A DNA stretch of 64,000 nucleotides from JACKIC01 sp964392305 (GTDB lineage Bacteria > Planctomycetota > UBA1135 > UBA2386): contig CAYMPV010000003.1 in the NCBI GenBank assembly GCA_964392305.1, positions 124,001-188,000 on the forward strand, given 5' to 3'. Numbering within the stretch: position 1 is the stretch's first letter; each line of letters starts with the position of its first letter. Below the pieces are notes generated by a model that was given only the letters and a program-made list of their open reading frames with translations, searched no databases and was not told where the DNA came from. Of the stretch, positions 48,778 to 58,298 are shown one piece after another. The translations under genes were made by a program, and so were the position numbers.

Positions 48778-51132
48778 ATGCACCTTCGCCCACTGCTGAC
48801 CGCGCTCGCCTTGGTGACCACGGCCGGCGCCCAGGGCGTGGTGCACGACGTGCCGCAGCGCGGCGCGCTCGTCTACGAGCGACAGACCGAGCTGTTCGAG
48901 TTCGACGCGGCGGCGTCGCGACTGCGCCCGTCGTGGCTGATCCGCAACGACGGCGAAGCCGCGCACCGTTGGCGTTACTTCGGCACTCCGGCCAGCGCCG
49001 TGCCCGAGGGCTTCGAACGCCCCGACTTCGACGATCGCGACTGGCCCACGGGTCAAGGCGAGTTCGGCCCCGACGTCGGCAAGAACCCCGCGCAGCGCAC
49101 GATCTGGCGCAGTGACGTGCTGTGCCTGCGCACCCGCGTCGACCTGGGCAGCAAGAAGCCGAAGGCGGCGCTGCTGCAGGTCACCCACGACGACGACCTG
49201 GCGGTGTTCTGGAACGGCGTCAAGGTGGTCGATCGCCCCGGCGTCGGCCGCAACGTCGAACTGTGGCTCAGCGGCGAACAGCTCGACGCCTGGCAACGCG
49301 GTGACAACACCATCGCCCTGCGCTGCACCAACACCGGCGGTTACCAGTGTGCCGACTTCGCGATGGCACTGTTCACGCAGCTGCCGCCGCGCGCCCGCAC
49401 CGGCGAGGACCTGGCCCGGCTCAGTGAAGAGGAACGCCGCCAGGTCGACGGTGTGCGCGGCGACCTGTTCGGCGGCTACCGCATGCCGCCGCTGCTGCTG
49501 CACGGCGACCTCGAGAACGGCAGCAATGTGCGACTGCCGCCGGCCGACCTGCGCGACCTCGCCTGGTGGATGGCGATGGACCTGCGTTGCGGCGTCACCG
49601 GCGGCAGCGTCAACGGCGACGCCTGGCGGCTGTATCGCCTCGGCGACCTGGTGGTCAAGGGGCGCGCCAGCGCCGTCGACGTCGACGGCTGGCAGACGCT
49701 GGACCTGACCGTCAAGAACACGCCCGAACCCGCCAACCGCCGCGACAGCAATCGCTTCATCGATCGCTTCGTCAAACCGCACGTCGCCTACGGCCTCGAC
49801 GGCAAACTCACGGTGCGCCGCCGGCTCGCCGTCACCGATGGCCGCGTGCGGATCACCGAGTTCAGCACCGACCTCGACGGCCGCCTGTTGCGCGGCAAGG
49901 ACTGGAAGGAGCCGGCCGCGAACCTGCGGCAACGGGAGCGCTGGAAGTTCGTCGAGGCGCGCGACGGCCAGGACGCGAAGTTCCGCGCGATGGTCGCCGC
50001 GGCGATCGAACGCGGCACCAACCGGCTCAAGGCCGACCTCAAGAACCTCGACGCCCAGTCGCTCAAGCGGGAACCCGAGGACGCCGACCGCAGCTACCAC
50101 GCCGGCCGCCTGGCGCTGGGCCTGCTGGCGCTGATCAAGGGCGGCGTGCCCAAGGACGACCCCGTGGTCGTGGCGGGCCTTGCCGAGCTGCGTCGCCGCG
50201 TGCTCGTCGACACCTACTCACTGGGCAACGCCTTGATGGTGCTCGAAGCGCTCTACGCGCCGGCCGGTGAGTTCGGCGACCTCAAGCAGGGCGCCATCGA
50301 TCGGCCGCGCAAACGCGTCGTGCCCGACGACGACAAACGGCTGATGCAGCAATGGACCGACCAGCTGCTCGGCAACCTCGACACGCGCGTCGACCGCGGC
50401 TACCTGCTGCGCTTCAACTACGTCGCCGGCCCGCGCTTCGACAACTCCGTCAACCAGTACGGCCTGCTCGGCCTCTACTCCGCCCACCTGTGCGGCGTCG
50501 AGCTGCCCTCGACCGTGTGGGAGAGCGCCATCAACCACCTGCTGGCCGACCAGAGCCCCGAGGGCGAGAAGCTCAAACTCGACCTCGTCGACTACCGCAC
50601 CCACGCGCGTCGCCTCGCCGCGCCGGACGAGAAGTTCACCGTGTCGACGTTGTACGCGCGGACCCTGGGCTGGAGCTACGAGGGGCCAAAGTCCGGCGGC
50701 GAACTCACGCCGACCTACGGCAGCATGACCGCCGCCGGCATCACCGGCCTCGCCATCTGCCAGGCCGCGCTCGAGGACTACACGGGACAGAAGCGGATCA
50801 AGCTGCAGAACGACGCCAGCCGCGCCCGCAACGACGGTTTTGCGTGGCTCGCGCAGAACATGACCATGCGTTACCACGCCGGCTCGATCGACCGGCAGCC
50901 GCGCTGGTTCTACTACTACCTCTACAGCCTCGAACGCGCCGCGCTGCTGTCGGGCATCGCGCTGATCGCCGATCGCGACTGGTACTTCGAAGGTGCGATG
51001 ATGCTGGTGCTCGCGCAGCAGGACGACGGCCACTGGCCCGCCGAACTGCATTGGGACCTCGGCATCGAACGCGACGCCATGGCGATCCTGTTCCTCAAGC
51101 AGAGCACCATGCCCGTGCTCACCGGCCGCTGA
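48778..51132 (+). CDS. large secreted protein, terpenoid-cyclase-like alpha/alpha repeats
   Basis: A 784-residue exported protein with a signal peptide (residues about 1-19). An N-terminal beta-sandwich region around 60-200 resembles a carbohydrate-binding or discoidin-like domain (LQVTHDDDLAVFWNG is typical of galactose-binding folds). From about 420 onward, repeated helices with GLLGLYSA, TAAGITGLAICQ and YYYLYSLERAALL resemble the alpha/alpha toroid of prenyltransferase or squalene-hopene cyclase-like secreted proteins often found in Planctomycetota. No catalytic acid motif was identified. A DUF1080-like lipoprotein gene follows after 2 bp. Confidence 0.65.
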   Translation: MHLRPLLTALALVTTAGAQGVVHDVPQRGALVYERQTELFEFDAAASRLRPSWLIRNDGEAAHRWRYFGTPASAVPEGFERPDFDDRDWPTGQGEFGPDVGKNPAQRTIWRSDVLCLRTRVDLGSKKPKAALLQVTHDDDLAVFWNGVKVVDRPGVGRNVELWLSGEQLDAWQRGDNTIALRCTNTGGYQCADFAMALFTQLPPRARTGEDLARLSEEERRQVDGVRGDLFGGYRMPPLLLHGDLENGSNVRLPPADLRDLAWWMAMDLRCGVTGGSVNGDAWRLYRLGDLVVKGRASAVDVDGWQTLDLTVKNTPEPANRRDSNRFIDRFVKPHVAYGLDGKLTVRRRLAVTDGRVRITEFSTDLDGRLLRGKDWKEPAANLRQRERWKFVEARDGQDAKFRAMVAAAIERGTNRLKADLKNLDAQSLKREPEDADRSYHAGRLALGLLALIKGGVPKDDPVVVAGLAELRRRVLVDTYSLGNALMVLEALYAPAGEFGDLKQGAIDRPRKRVVPDDDKRLMQQWTDQLLGNLDTRVDRGYLLRFNYVAGPRFDNSVNQYGLLGLYSAHLCGVELPSTVWESAINHLLADQSPEGEKLKLDLVDYRTHARRLAAPDEKFTVSTLYARTLGWSYEGPKSGGELTPTYGSMTAAGITGLAICQAALEDYTGQKRIKLQNDASRARNDGFAWLAQNMTMRYHAGSIDRQPRWFYYYLYSLERAALLSGIALIADRDWYFEGAMMLVLAQQDDGHWPAELHWDLGIERDAMAILFLKQSTMPVLTGR

Positions 51133-51134
51133 CG

Positions 51135-51764
51135 GTGTCGCGAAGCACCGTCACTGCTGCCCTGCTCGTCGCCGTGCTGACCGCGTGCCGCGGTGCACCG
51201 GCGCCGCAGCCGTGGCACGAGCTGTTCGACGGCCGAACACTGGGCCCCTTCGTCAGCACGCAGTTCGGCGGCGAAGGCGAAGTCGCGGTGCGCGACGGCG
51301 CGATCTTCCTGGGCATGGGCAGCCCCTTGACCGGGATCAACCTGCAAGACGCGAGCGTTGCCCCTTCCGGCGCCTACGAACTGGAAGTGACCGCGGCCCG
51401 GCTGCTCGGCAACGACTTCTTCGCCGCTGTCACGTTCCCGGTCGGAGCGACCTTCCTGACCGTCGTGCTCGGCGGCTGGGGCGGCACCGTCTGCGGCTTG
51501 TCCAACCTCGACGGCCTCGACGCGTCCGCCAACCACACCCGCACGCTGCGCGCGTTCGCGACCGACCGTGACTACACCGTGCGGATCCGCGTCGACGCCA
51601 ACCAGGTCGCGGTCTGGCTCGACGACGAGCCGTTCGTGAGCACGCCGCGCGCCGGCGTCACCATCGACCTGCGCAGCGAGATGCTGCCTTGTGTGCCACT
51701 CGGCGTCAGCGCGTTCGCGACCGAAGCCCGGATCCGCCGGGTGCGTTGGCGCCGGTGCGACTGA
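51135..51764 (+). CDS. DUF1080-like lipoprotein
   Basis: A 209-residue lipoprotein: signal peptide with lipobox LTAC (Cys18), then a jelly-roll domain typical of DUF1080 (3-keto-disaccharide hydrolase family), opening with WHELFDGRTLGPF and continuing with alternating strands (GAYELEVTAARLLG, DYTVRIRVDANQVAVWLDD). Members process or bind glycans at the cell surface and are very common in Planctomycetota. GTG start at 51135, immediately after the previous stop, so the two are one transcription unit. Confidence 0.7.
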   Translation: MSRSTVTAALLVAVLTACRGAPAPQPWHELFDGRTLGPFVSTQFGGEGEVAVRDGAIFLGMGSPLTGINLQDASVAPSGAYELEVTAARLLGNDFFAAVTFPVGATFLTVVLGGWGGTVCGLSNLDGLDASANHTRTLRAFATDRDYTVRIRVDANQVAVWLDDEPFVSTPRAGVTIDLRSEMLPCVPLGVSAFATEARIRRVRWRRCD

Positions 51765-51916
51765 GTTGTCCGTGCCGCCGGCGGCAGAGCCCCGTCTGCA
51801 ACGAAAGGGTGATGCGTCGTGACGCATCCCACAATGTCGGGTCGCGGAGCAGGTCATCGCGGCGGCCGTGCGCTAGCATTCGTCGCGCCTGCCGCCTGCC
51901 CTCGTCCACTGCCACC

Positions 51917-53515
51917 ATGATGCGAACGACCATCCTCGCCCTCTCCCTCACCACCATCGTCGGGGAGGCGCTGGCCCAGTCCAACTCCCGCGGCCCCGGC
52001 TACGACGGCGCCCTCACCGAGATCTCGAACGCGCGGGCCTGGGGCCGGCGCGGTCCTGCCTACCCGGGCGGCGAGGTCGGTGTCTCGTTCCAGAACCAGC
52101 TGTGCAACCCGGGCTCGATCAACATCGAGTGGCGCGCGCCGATGCTGCCCGACCACCCCAAGTTCGGCTTCCTGGTGGTGCGTGAGATCGGCGATCGGCT
52201 CGTGCAGATCTCGGACTGGTCGTACTGCAAACACGCGTTCTTCGCGTTGAGCAGCCCGTCGGTGTGCGGCGGCACCTGCCAATCGACCAACGGCAGCCAG
52301 CTCGGCGTCAGTTGCTCGGACATCTACAGCAACAGCAACAACGCCAACCGCGTCTACCTCGGCCCGCCCGCGGAGATCGATCCGTGGCTCGGCACCTGGA
52401 ACCCGGTCGGCAGCTACTTCGACGTCGGTGACCCGCAGACGGGTCTGGGCCCGGCAGACGGCGTGCGCAGCCTCAACCCCAACGGCTTCGACAGCGTCAA
52501 GAACCGCGTCACGATCAAGGAGCAGGACCTCGTCGGCGCCACCAACGGCAGCCTGTTCTTCCAGATCCACGTGATCCACGAAGGGGAACCGCTCGGCAAC
52601 CGCGGCAACAACACGCGGTCGCGCCCGTTCCATCTGAACTGGGGCGGTTCGTCGTGGACCGCCAGCACCAGCGGCACCTCGACCTACGGCAGCGTGCTGA
52701 GCCGCTGGAACGGCGCCTCGCTGTCGAACGGCACCAACGGCAACGACGACGGCCGCTTCGAGATCGCCGTCAAGGTCACGGGCCCGGTGAACGGCCTTTG
52801 GCACTACGAGTACGCGGTGCTCAACATCGACAACAACCGCGGCGGCGCCGCGTTCCACCTGCCGGTCTGCCCGACCGGTCGCGTGCTCAACCTCGGCTCG
52901 CGCGACATCGACAGCGACCCGCTCAACGACTGGGTCGCGACCGTGGGCAACGGCGAGATCGTCTGGAACGCCGGCAGCAACAACCCGCACAACTGGAACC
53001 AGCTGTTCAATTTCTGGTTCGACAGCGACGTCGCGCCGGTGGCCGGCAACGCCACCATCGACGCCGCACGCATGGGCCCTGGCGCCCTTTCGTTCACGGT
53101 GCCGACGCAGGTCCCGGGCCTGCAGCCGTCGGTCCATCTCGGCGCCGGCTGCGGCACGCCGACGCTCGAACTCGCCGCCAACGGCGTGCCCTCGGCCGGC
53201 AACGCCGCGTTCGCGATCGACGTCATCAGCGCGCCCAACACCGGCCTGTTCGCGTTCTACAGCTTCGCGAGCGGCAACCAGGTGCTCAACCCGGGCTGCA
53301 CGCAGTTCCTCGACGGCACGGTGCTCGGCACCCACGGCTTCCTCTTGACCGACGGTGCCGGCCGCGCCTCGATCCCGCTCGGCGTGCCGGCCGGCCTCGT
53401 GCCGTTCGACCTCTACTGGCAGGCGGCGGGCCTGCAGGTCGGTGGGCCGGTGGTCGGCGCGTTCGGGGTCAGCAACGGCCTGCTCGTGCGCCTTTCGGGC
53501 ACGGGCTGCAACTAG
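51917..53515 (+). CDS. secreted protein with C-terminal beta module
   Basis: A 532-residue exported protein; signal peptide residues 1-21 (ALAQ cleavage). The central region, about 30-370, is rich in Gly, Asn and aromatic residues, with several cysteines (for example CGGTCQSTNGSQ) but no recognised family. The last 130 residues (GAGCGTPTLELAANGVPSAG through GVSNGLLVRLSGTGC) form the same style of C-terminal beta module as in the protease and two propeller proteins of this window. Paired ATG codons at 51917 and 51920. Function unknown. Confidence 0.65.
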   Translation: MMRTTILALSLTTIVGEALAQSNSRGPGYDGALTEISNARAWGRRGPAYPGGEVGVSFQNQLCNPGSINIEWRAPMLPDHPKFGFLVVREIGDRLVQISDWSYCKHAFFALSSPSVCGGTCQSTNGSQLGVSCSDIYSNSNNANRVYLGPPAEIDPWLGTWNPVGSYFDVGDPQTGLGPADGVRSLNPNGFDSVKNRVTIKEQDLVGATNGSLFFQIHVIHEGEPLGNRGNNTRSRPFHLNWGGSSWTASTSGTSTYGSVLSRWNGASLSNGTNGNDDGRFEIAVKVTGPVNGLWHYEYAVLNIDNNRGGAAFHLPVCPTGRVLNLGSRDIDSDPLNDWVATVGNGEIVWNAGSNNPHNWNQLFNFWFDSDVAPVAGNATIDAARMGPGALSFTVPTQVPGLQPSVHLGAGCGTPTLELAANGVPSAGNAAFAIDVISAPNTGLFAFYSFASGNQVLNPGCTQFLDGTVLGTHGFLLTDGAGRASIPLGVPAGLVPFDLYWQAAGLQVGGPVVGAFGVSNGLLVRLSGTGCN

Positions 53516-53530
53516 CCTGATTCCTGCTCT

Positions 53531-53557
53531 GGTGCACCGCGACGCTCGCGGTGCACC
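53531..53557. terminator. bidirectional hairpin between convergent genes
   Basis: Perfect 11-bp stem (GGTGCACCGCG at 53531-53541 with its complement at 53547-53557) and a 5-nt loop. It lies between the stop codons of a secreted-protein gene and the NRPS gene, which face each other. No T-tract, so this is termination by position and stem strength. Confidence 0.6.
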
Positions 53558-53566
53558 GGCACGCGA

Positions 53567-56500
53567 TCACGGCCGCCGCAGCAGGTTGCGGCGCTGCTTG
53601 ACGCGCTCGGCCGCCAGTTGCGCCGCGGTCGGCGCCGACTTGCCCGCGTCGAGGTGTTTGGCCAGGGCCCGCACCGTGGTGAAGCGGAACAGGTCCGTGA
53701 CCTGCAACTGCACCCCGAGCCCCTGCACGATCTCGCGGTGCACCCGCACCGCCAGGATGCTGTGGCCACCCGAGTCGAAGAAGTTGTCCTCGACGCCGAC
53801 GGCATCGGTGCCCAGAGCATTGCGCCAGATCGCCAGGATCTTGCCTTCGATGTCGCTCGCCGCCTCGACCACGGGCCGCGCCGTGTTGACCGCGTCCTCG
53901 GGCGACGGCAACGCCTTGCGATCGACCTTGAGGTTGGGCGTGCGCGGCAGGTCGGCCATGGCGACGAAGTGGCTCGGCACCATGAACTCGGGCAGCAGTC
54001 CGCGCAGGTGACCGCGCAGATCGTCGGGTTTGGGCGCGGGTTCGCGCGCCACGTAGTAGGCGACCAGACGCGCCTCACCACCGTCGCTGCGCGCGACGAC
54101 GACGTTCTCGCGCACGCCCTGGTGCTGGCCCAGCGCCGCCTCGATCTCCCCGAGTTCGATGCGGTAGCCGCGCACCTTCACCTGGTGGTCCTTGCGACCC
54201 AGGTACTCGAGCACGCCGTCCTGGCGCCAACGCACGAGGTCCCCGGTCGCGTAGATCTTCGCGTCGGTGCCAGCGCCGCCGAACGGGTCGGCGACGAACT
54301 TCTCGGCGGTCAGCTCGGGACGCCGGAAGTAGCCGGCGGTGACGCCGGCGCCGCCGATCCACAGTTCGCCGGGCGCGCCGGTCGGCACGGGCTGCAGGTT
54401 GGGATCGAGCACGTAGACGGTCTGGTTGGCGAGCGGTCTGCCGATCGGCACCGGGTCGTCCTGCCCCACCACCATGGTCGTCGACCAGACGGTGGTCTCG
54501 GTCGGCCCGTAGACGTCGTGCAGCTTGCCGACGAGACCACGCAGCTGCTGGCCGAGTTGCTGCGGCAGCGCTTCGCCGCCGACCAGCATCTGCCGGACGT
54601 GCCGCAGCGCCGGCTCGGTCGCCGGATCGTGCAGCAGCATCGCCGCCATCGACGGCGTGCATTGGAAGTGCGTGACGCCGTGCGCTGAGAGCAGTTCGGG
54701 GATCGTCGCCGGCAGCGCGGCGGCAGTCGGGACCGCGGGCGCCGCCGCGAGCCGGGCGGCCGCGGTGTTGTGGTCGCAGCGCTGCTTGACCTCCAGCAAC
54801 CGCGGCAGCTGCGCCATCACCACGTCGGTCGGCACGCCGTAGTCGATCAGGCAGGCGACCTCGTCGACGCCGAGTCCGCGCAGGCGATCGACGATACGCA
54901 CACAGTCGTCGATGCCGCCGAACAAGCCGCTGGTCTTGTAGTACCGCTCGAACGAGAAGTCGAGCAGGGCCTCGAAGTCCTCGGGCGTGAGGCCGTCCTT
55001 GAACAGGGCGTCCAGTTCGCCGGGTTTGTCGACGCGGTTCTTGAAGGCCGGGAACGACCAGGCCGCCTGTTTGACGAGGTCGAGGCTGCTGCGCAGGTAA
55101 CTCTTCATCGGTTCGCGCACGATCTCGTGCGCCTGCGCGTCGTTCTCGCCGACGAACGTGTGCAGCATCAGGGTGACGCGTGCCTCGCCGGCGTGACCGG
55201 CGTCGCGCCAGGCCTGGCGGTAGACACCCAGCTTGTGCTGCAGCTCTTCGAGACTCTGGCCGAGCAGGTGGGTGAGCACGAACGAGCCCGACTCACCGGC
55301 GGCGCGGTAGGTGTCCGGGTTGCCGGCGATCGTCACCCAGGTCGGCAGCTCCTTCTGCACCGGTCGCGGCAGCGTGCGGATCGGATAGGTCTTGCCGTCG
55401 TGCCCGGCGAACTCGACGGTCTCGCCGCGCCACAGCGCCTGCACCTGGCGAATGCTGTCGAACAACACCTGCTTGCGTTCGAGGAAGTTCTCGGGCCGCA
55501 GCACGAAGTCGCGCACGTGCCAGCCGGCGGCGAAGGCGATGCCGACGCGCCCGTGCGACAGGTTGTCGACCAGGGCCCAGTCCTCGGCCATGCGGATCGG
55601 GTGGTGCAGCGGCGCGACGCACGAGCCGGCGCGGATGCAGACGTTCTCGGTGATGGTCGCCACCGCCGCGCTGGCGACGGCCGGATTGGGGTAGAGACCG
55701 CCGAAGGCGTGGAAGTGGCGCTCGGGCGTCCAGATGGCCTCGAAGCCGTGTTTGTCGGCGAACTTCGCGCCCTCGATCAGCAGGCGGTACTTGTCCTCGG
55801 CGAACTCACCCTCGTCGCTGGCGAAGTAGAACAGGCTGAAGTTGATCGGCCTGCTGTGCAGCGACGGCGCGGCCTGTTGCCGGTGCGCGGCGGCGCCCTC
55901 GCCACTGTGGACGACGACACGGAAGCCGCGGCACAACGTCCACAACAACTCGAGCACGGAGATGTCGAACGACAGGCTCGTGACCGCCAGCCAGGTGCCG
56001 GCTTCGGTGCCGAGCACCTTGTCCATGCCGGTGAAGAAGTTGGTGACGTTGCGGTGCCGCACCATCACGCCCTTGGGGCGACCCGTCGACCCCGAGGTGT
56101 AGATCATGTAGGCGAGATCGTCGCCGACGGTGTCGTCGTCGAGCAGCAGGTCCGCCGCCGCGATCGCGGCCGCGTCGGCGTCGAGGTCGATGCGTGCGCA
56201 GGCGACGGCGGGCGCGGCCGCGGCGCTGCCGGCGTCGACGACCAGGGCGCGCAGGTCGGCGTCCTCGGCCATGAACTGCAGACGCTCACGCGGGTAGCTC
56301 GGATCGAGCGGTACGTAGGCGGCGCCGCAGCACGACGTCGCCAACACCGCGGTGACCATGCCGAAACCGCGCTGCGTGCACAGACCGACGCGGTCACCGC
56401 GGCTGACGCCGCGCGAACGCAACCAACCGGCGAGGCGCAACACCCGTAGCCGCAGGTCCGCGTAGCTGAGCTCGACGCCCTGGTGCACGAGCGCCACGGC

Positions 56501-58201
56501 CTTGGGCTGACGCATCGCCACATCCAGGAACTGGCGATGGATGCAGGGCTCGGCGGCTGCCGGCGTCGCGGTGTCGTTCCATTCGCGCAGCAGGCGCTGC
56601 AGTTCGACGTCGTCGAGGATCGGCACGGTGCGCAGCGGCCGATCGGGCTGGGCCAACGCGGCACGCGCGAACACCTGCAGGCGCGCGGCGATGGCAACGG
56701 CGCGGTCCTTGGCGAGCGCGTTGCCGTCGCAGGCCAGCGACACGCCGCCATCGGCGGTGATCACGAACGTCAGGCTGCCCGGCGCCACGGCGGCGGGTTC
56801 GGCGCCAAGGCACAGACGCACCGGCGGCTGCAGTTCGGCATCCGCAGGCAGCACGTCTGCGCGGCGCACCACCAACTCACGCAGCAACGGCCCGCGGCCG
56901 TGCTCGAGCGCGGCCGCGGCCACCGCGAGCGCGCGCGACACCGGTGCGGCGAAGTCGAAGCGGAACGCCACCGGCGAGTGCACCACCGCGAACGCCTCCC
57001 AACCGTCGACGAGCCGCGCACTGGCCGCATCACGCACACCGAGCGAGAACTCGGCGACGGCGCCGTTGCGGGCCAGGAACGCCGCGCACAGCGCCGCCCT
57101 GGCCGTCGCGTCGTCGTCGCCCGGCAGGTCGACGGGCACCGTGATCGGGGTGGCCGTGGCGCCGGCGGGCGAGCCTTCGGGCACGGGCAACGGCGCGCTG
57201 CGGCGCAGCACGTCCAGCCACGCCTCCTCGGCCGGCGCTGCGGCGGCACCGAGCCTGGTCAGCGATTCGGCCAATGCCGGTTGCAGGCGCGGCAGCGTGG
57301 CCCCCACGGTGATCCCCATGGCTTGCAGCGCGGCGCGGTGCAGCGGCGATCCACGCAGGCAGCGAGGCCGCAACAGCCGCAGTTCGCCGTCGGCGCAGGC
57401 CACGGTCACGGCCTCGTCGGTGACCTCCGTCACGGTGCCCGGCGGCTTGCCGGTGCCGGCGACCACTTCGACGCCCGATGGGATCAGCACGCCGCCTTCG
57501 GCCCGCACCTTGGCGATGGCCAGCGGGTTCTTGTAACCACCGTGGTCGAGGCCGCGCACCAACGCGGACAGCGCGGCAGTGCCCTGGGTGAAGTCGAGCA
57601 CGGCCAGCGCGTCGGGCCGCCGGTGCCTGCCGAAGTAACTGCGTTGGCCCAGCTCCTGCGCCCGCGGCTGCAGCGCACCCGCTCCGAGTTGCTCACAGAG
57701 CGTCGCGAACGTCTCCTGGGCCACCGCGAAGCAGCGCGCGTTGAGCGTGAACGCCGTGTCGTCGGCGTCGATCGCGAACTGCTGCTGCACGAGGATCGCG
57801 CCGGTGTCGGCTTCGGCTTCGATGCGGTGCCAGGTGACTCCGTGCTCCCGCTCGCCCTGCAGGATCGCCCAGCAGGTCGCGTTGAGGCCCGCGTAACGCG
57901 GCAACGGGCCGTCGTGGAAGTTGATCGCGCCGGCCTTGGGCAGCCGCAGCACGGCTGCTGGCAACAGCCGCAGCCAGGTGATCGCGAACAGGTGGTCACA
58001 GGCCTGGCCGGCCAGCTGACCGGCGAGGTCGCCCGTGGCATCGAGGCAACGCAGCCCCTGCTCGGCGCAGAACCGGCGGACCTTGTCGGTGTCGGTCGCG
58101 ACGGCGACGACCTCGTGCCCGAGCGAGCGCCAGTGCTCGACACACTGCAACAGCAGGGTGTCCGAGCCGACGAAAACAGCGGCGAGAGCTTGCGGCATCA
58201 A
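53567..58201 (-). CDS. single-module NRPS: formyltransferase, adenylation domain split by luciferase-like monooxygenase, carrier
   Basis: A 1544-residue megasynthase. Residues 1-180: formyl-transferase domain with catalytic N94, H96 and D132 (NFHDGPLPRYAG; DTGAIL). Residues about 190-300: formyl-transferase C-domain-like. Residues about 350-540: a region with condensation-domain-like debris but no HHxxxDG. Adenylation begins near 555: YTSGSTGRPKG and FDISVLELLW are present, then at about 785-1130 a luciferase-like FMN monooxygenase (MupA/Atu3671 type) interrupts the domain. It resumes with VYGPTETTVWS, IYATGDLVRWR and RGYRIELGEIE. Carrier protein at about 1440-1520, GGHSI with phosphopantetheine Ser1481. 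No thioesterase, reductase or further module. It should load, formylate and oxidise one amino acid; release partner unknown. Confidence 0.9.
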   Translation of the reverse strand: MMPQALAAVFVGSDTLLLQCVEHWRSLGHEVVAVATDTDKVRRFCAEQGLRCLDATGDLAGQLAGQACDHLFAITWLRLLPAAVLRLPKAGAINFHDGPLPRYAGLNATCWAILQGEREHGVTWHRIEAEADTGAILVQQQFAIDADDTAFTLNARCFAVAQETFATLCEQLGAGALQPRAQELGQRSYFGRHRRPDALAVLDFTQGTAALSALVRGLDHGGYKNPLAIAKVRAEGGVLIPSGVEVVAGTGKPPGTVTEVTDEAVTVACADGELRLLRPRCLRGSPLHRAALQAMGITVGATLPRLQPALAESLTRLGAAAAPAEEAWLDVLRRSAPLPVPEGSPAGATATPITVPVDLPGDDDATARAALCAAFLARNGAVAEFSLGVRDAASARLVDGWEAFAVVHSPVAFRFDFAAPVSRALAVAAAALEHGRGPLLRELVVRRADVLPADAELQPPVRLCLGAEPAAVAPGSLTFVITADGGVSLACDGNALAKDRAVAIAARLQVFARAALAQPDRPLRTVPILDDVELQRLLREWNDTATPAAAEPCIHRQFLDVAMRQPKAVALVHQGVELSYADLRLRVLRLAGWLRSRGVSRGDRVGLCTQRGFGMVTAVLATSCCGAAYVPLDPSYPRERLQFMAEDADLRALVVDAGSAAAAPAVACARIDLDADAAAIAAADLLLDDDTVGDDLAYMIYTSGSTGRPKGVMVRHRNVTNFFTGMDKVLGTEAGTWLAVTSLSFDISVLELLWTLCRGFRVVVHSGEGAAAHRQQAAPSLHSRPINFSLFYFASDEGEFAEDKYRLLIEGAKFADKHGFEAIWTPERHFHAFGGLYPNPAVASAAVATITENVCIRAGSCVAPLHHPIRMAEDWALVDNLSHGRVGIAFAAGWHVRDFVLRPENFLERKQVLFDSIRQVQALWRGETVEFAGHDGKTYPIRTLPRPVQKELPTWVTIAGNPDTYRAAGESGSFVLTHLLGQSLEELQHKLGVYRQAWRDAGHAGEARVTLMLHTFVGENDAQAHEIVREPMKSYLRSSLDLVKQAAWSFPAFKNRVDKPGELDALFKDGLTPEDFEALLDFSFERYYKTSGLFGGIDDCVRIVDRLRGLGVDEVACLIDYGVPTDVVMAQLPRLLEVKQRCDHNTAAARLAAAPAVPTAAALPATIPELLSAHGVTHFQCTPSMAAMLLHDPATEPALRHVRQMLVGGEALPQQLGQQLRGLVGKLHDVYGPTETTVWSTTMVVGQDDPVPIGRPLANQTVYVLDPNLQPVPTGAPGELWIGGAGVTAGYFRRPELTAEKFVADPFGGAGTDAKIYATGDLVRWRQDGVLEYLGRKDHQVKVRGYRIELGEIEAALGQHQGVRENVVVARSDGGEARLVAYYVAREPAPKPDDLRGHLRGLLPEFMVPSHFVAMADLPRTPNLKVDRKALPSPEDAVNTARPVVEAASDIEGKILAIWRNALGTDAVGVEDNFFDSGGHSILAVRVHREIVQGLGVQLQVTDLFRFTTVRALAKHLDAGKSAPTAAQLAAERVKQRRNLLRRP

Positions 58202-58298
58202 TTACAGATCGGAAGGCGAGAGTGGCCGTGTTGATACCGTCTTGGGCGGATGGCCACCAGTTGCCAAGGTCCGTAGGCACCGGTCCCAGCGGGAGACT

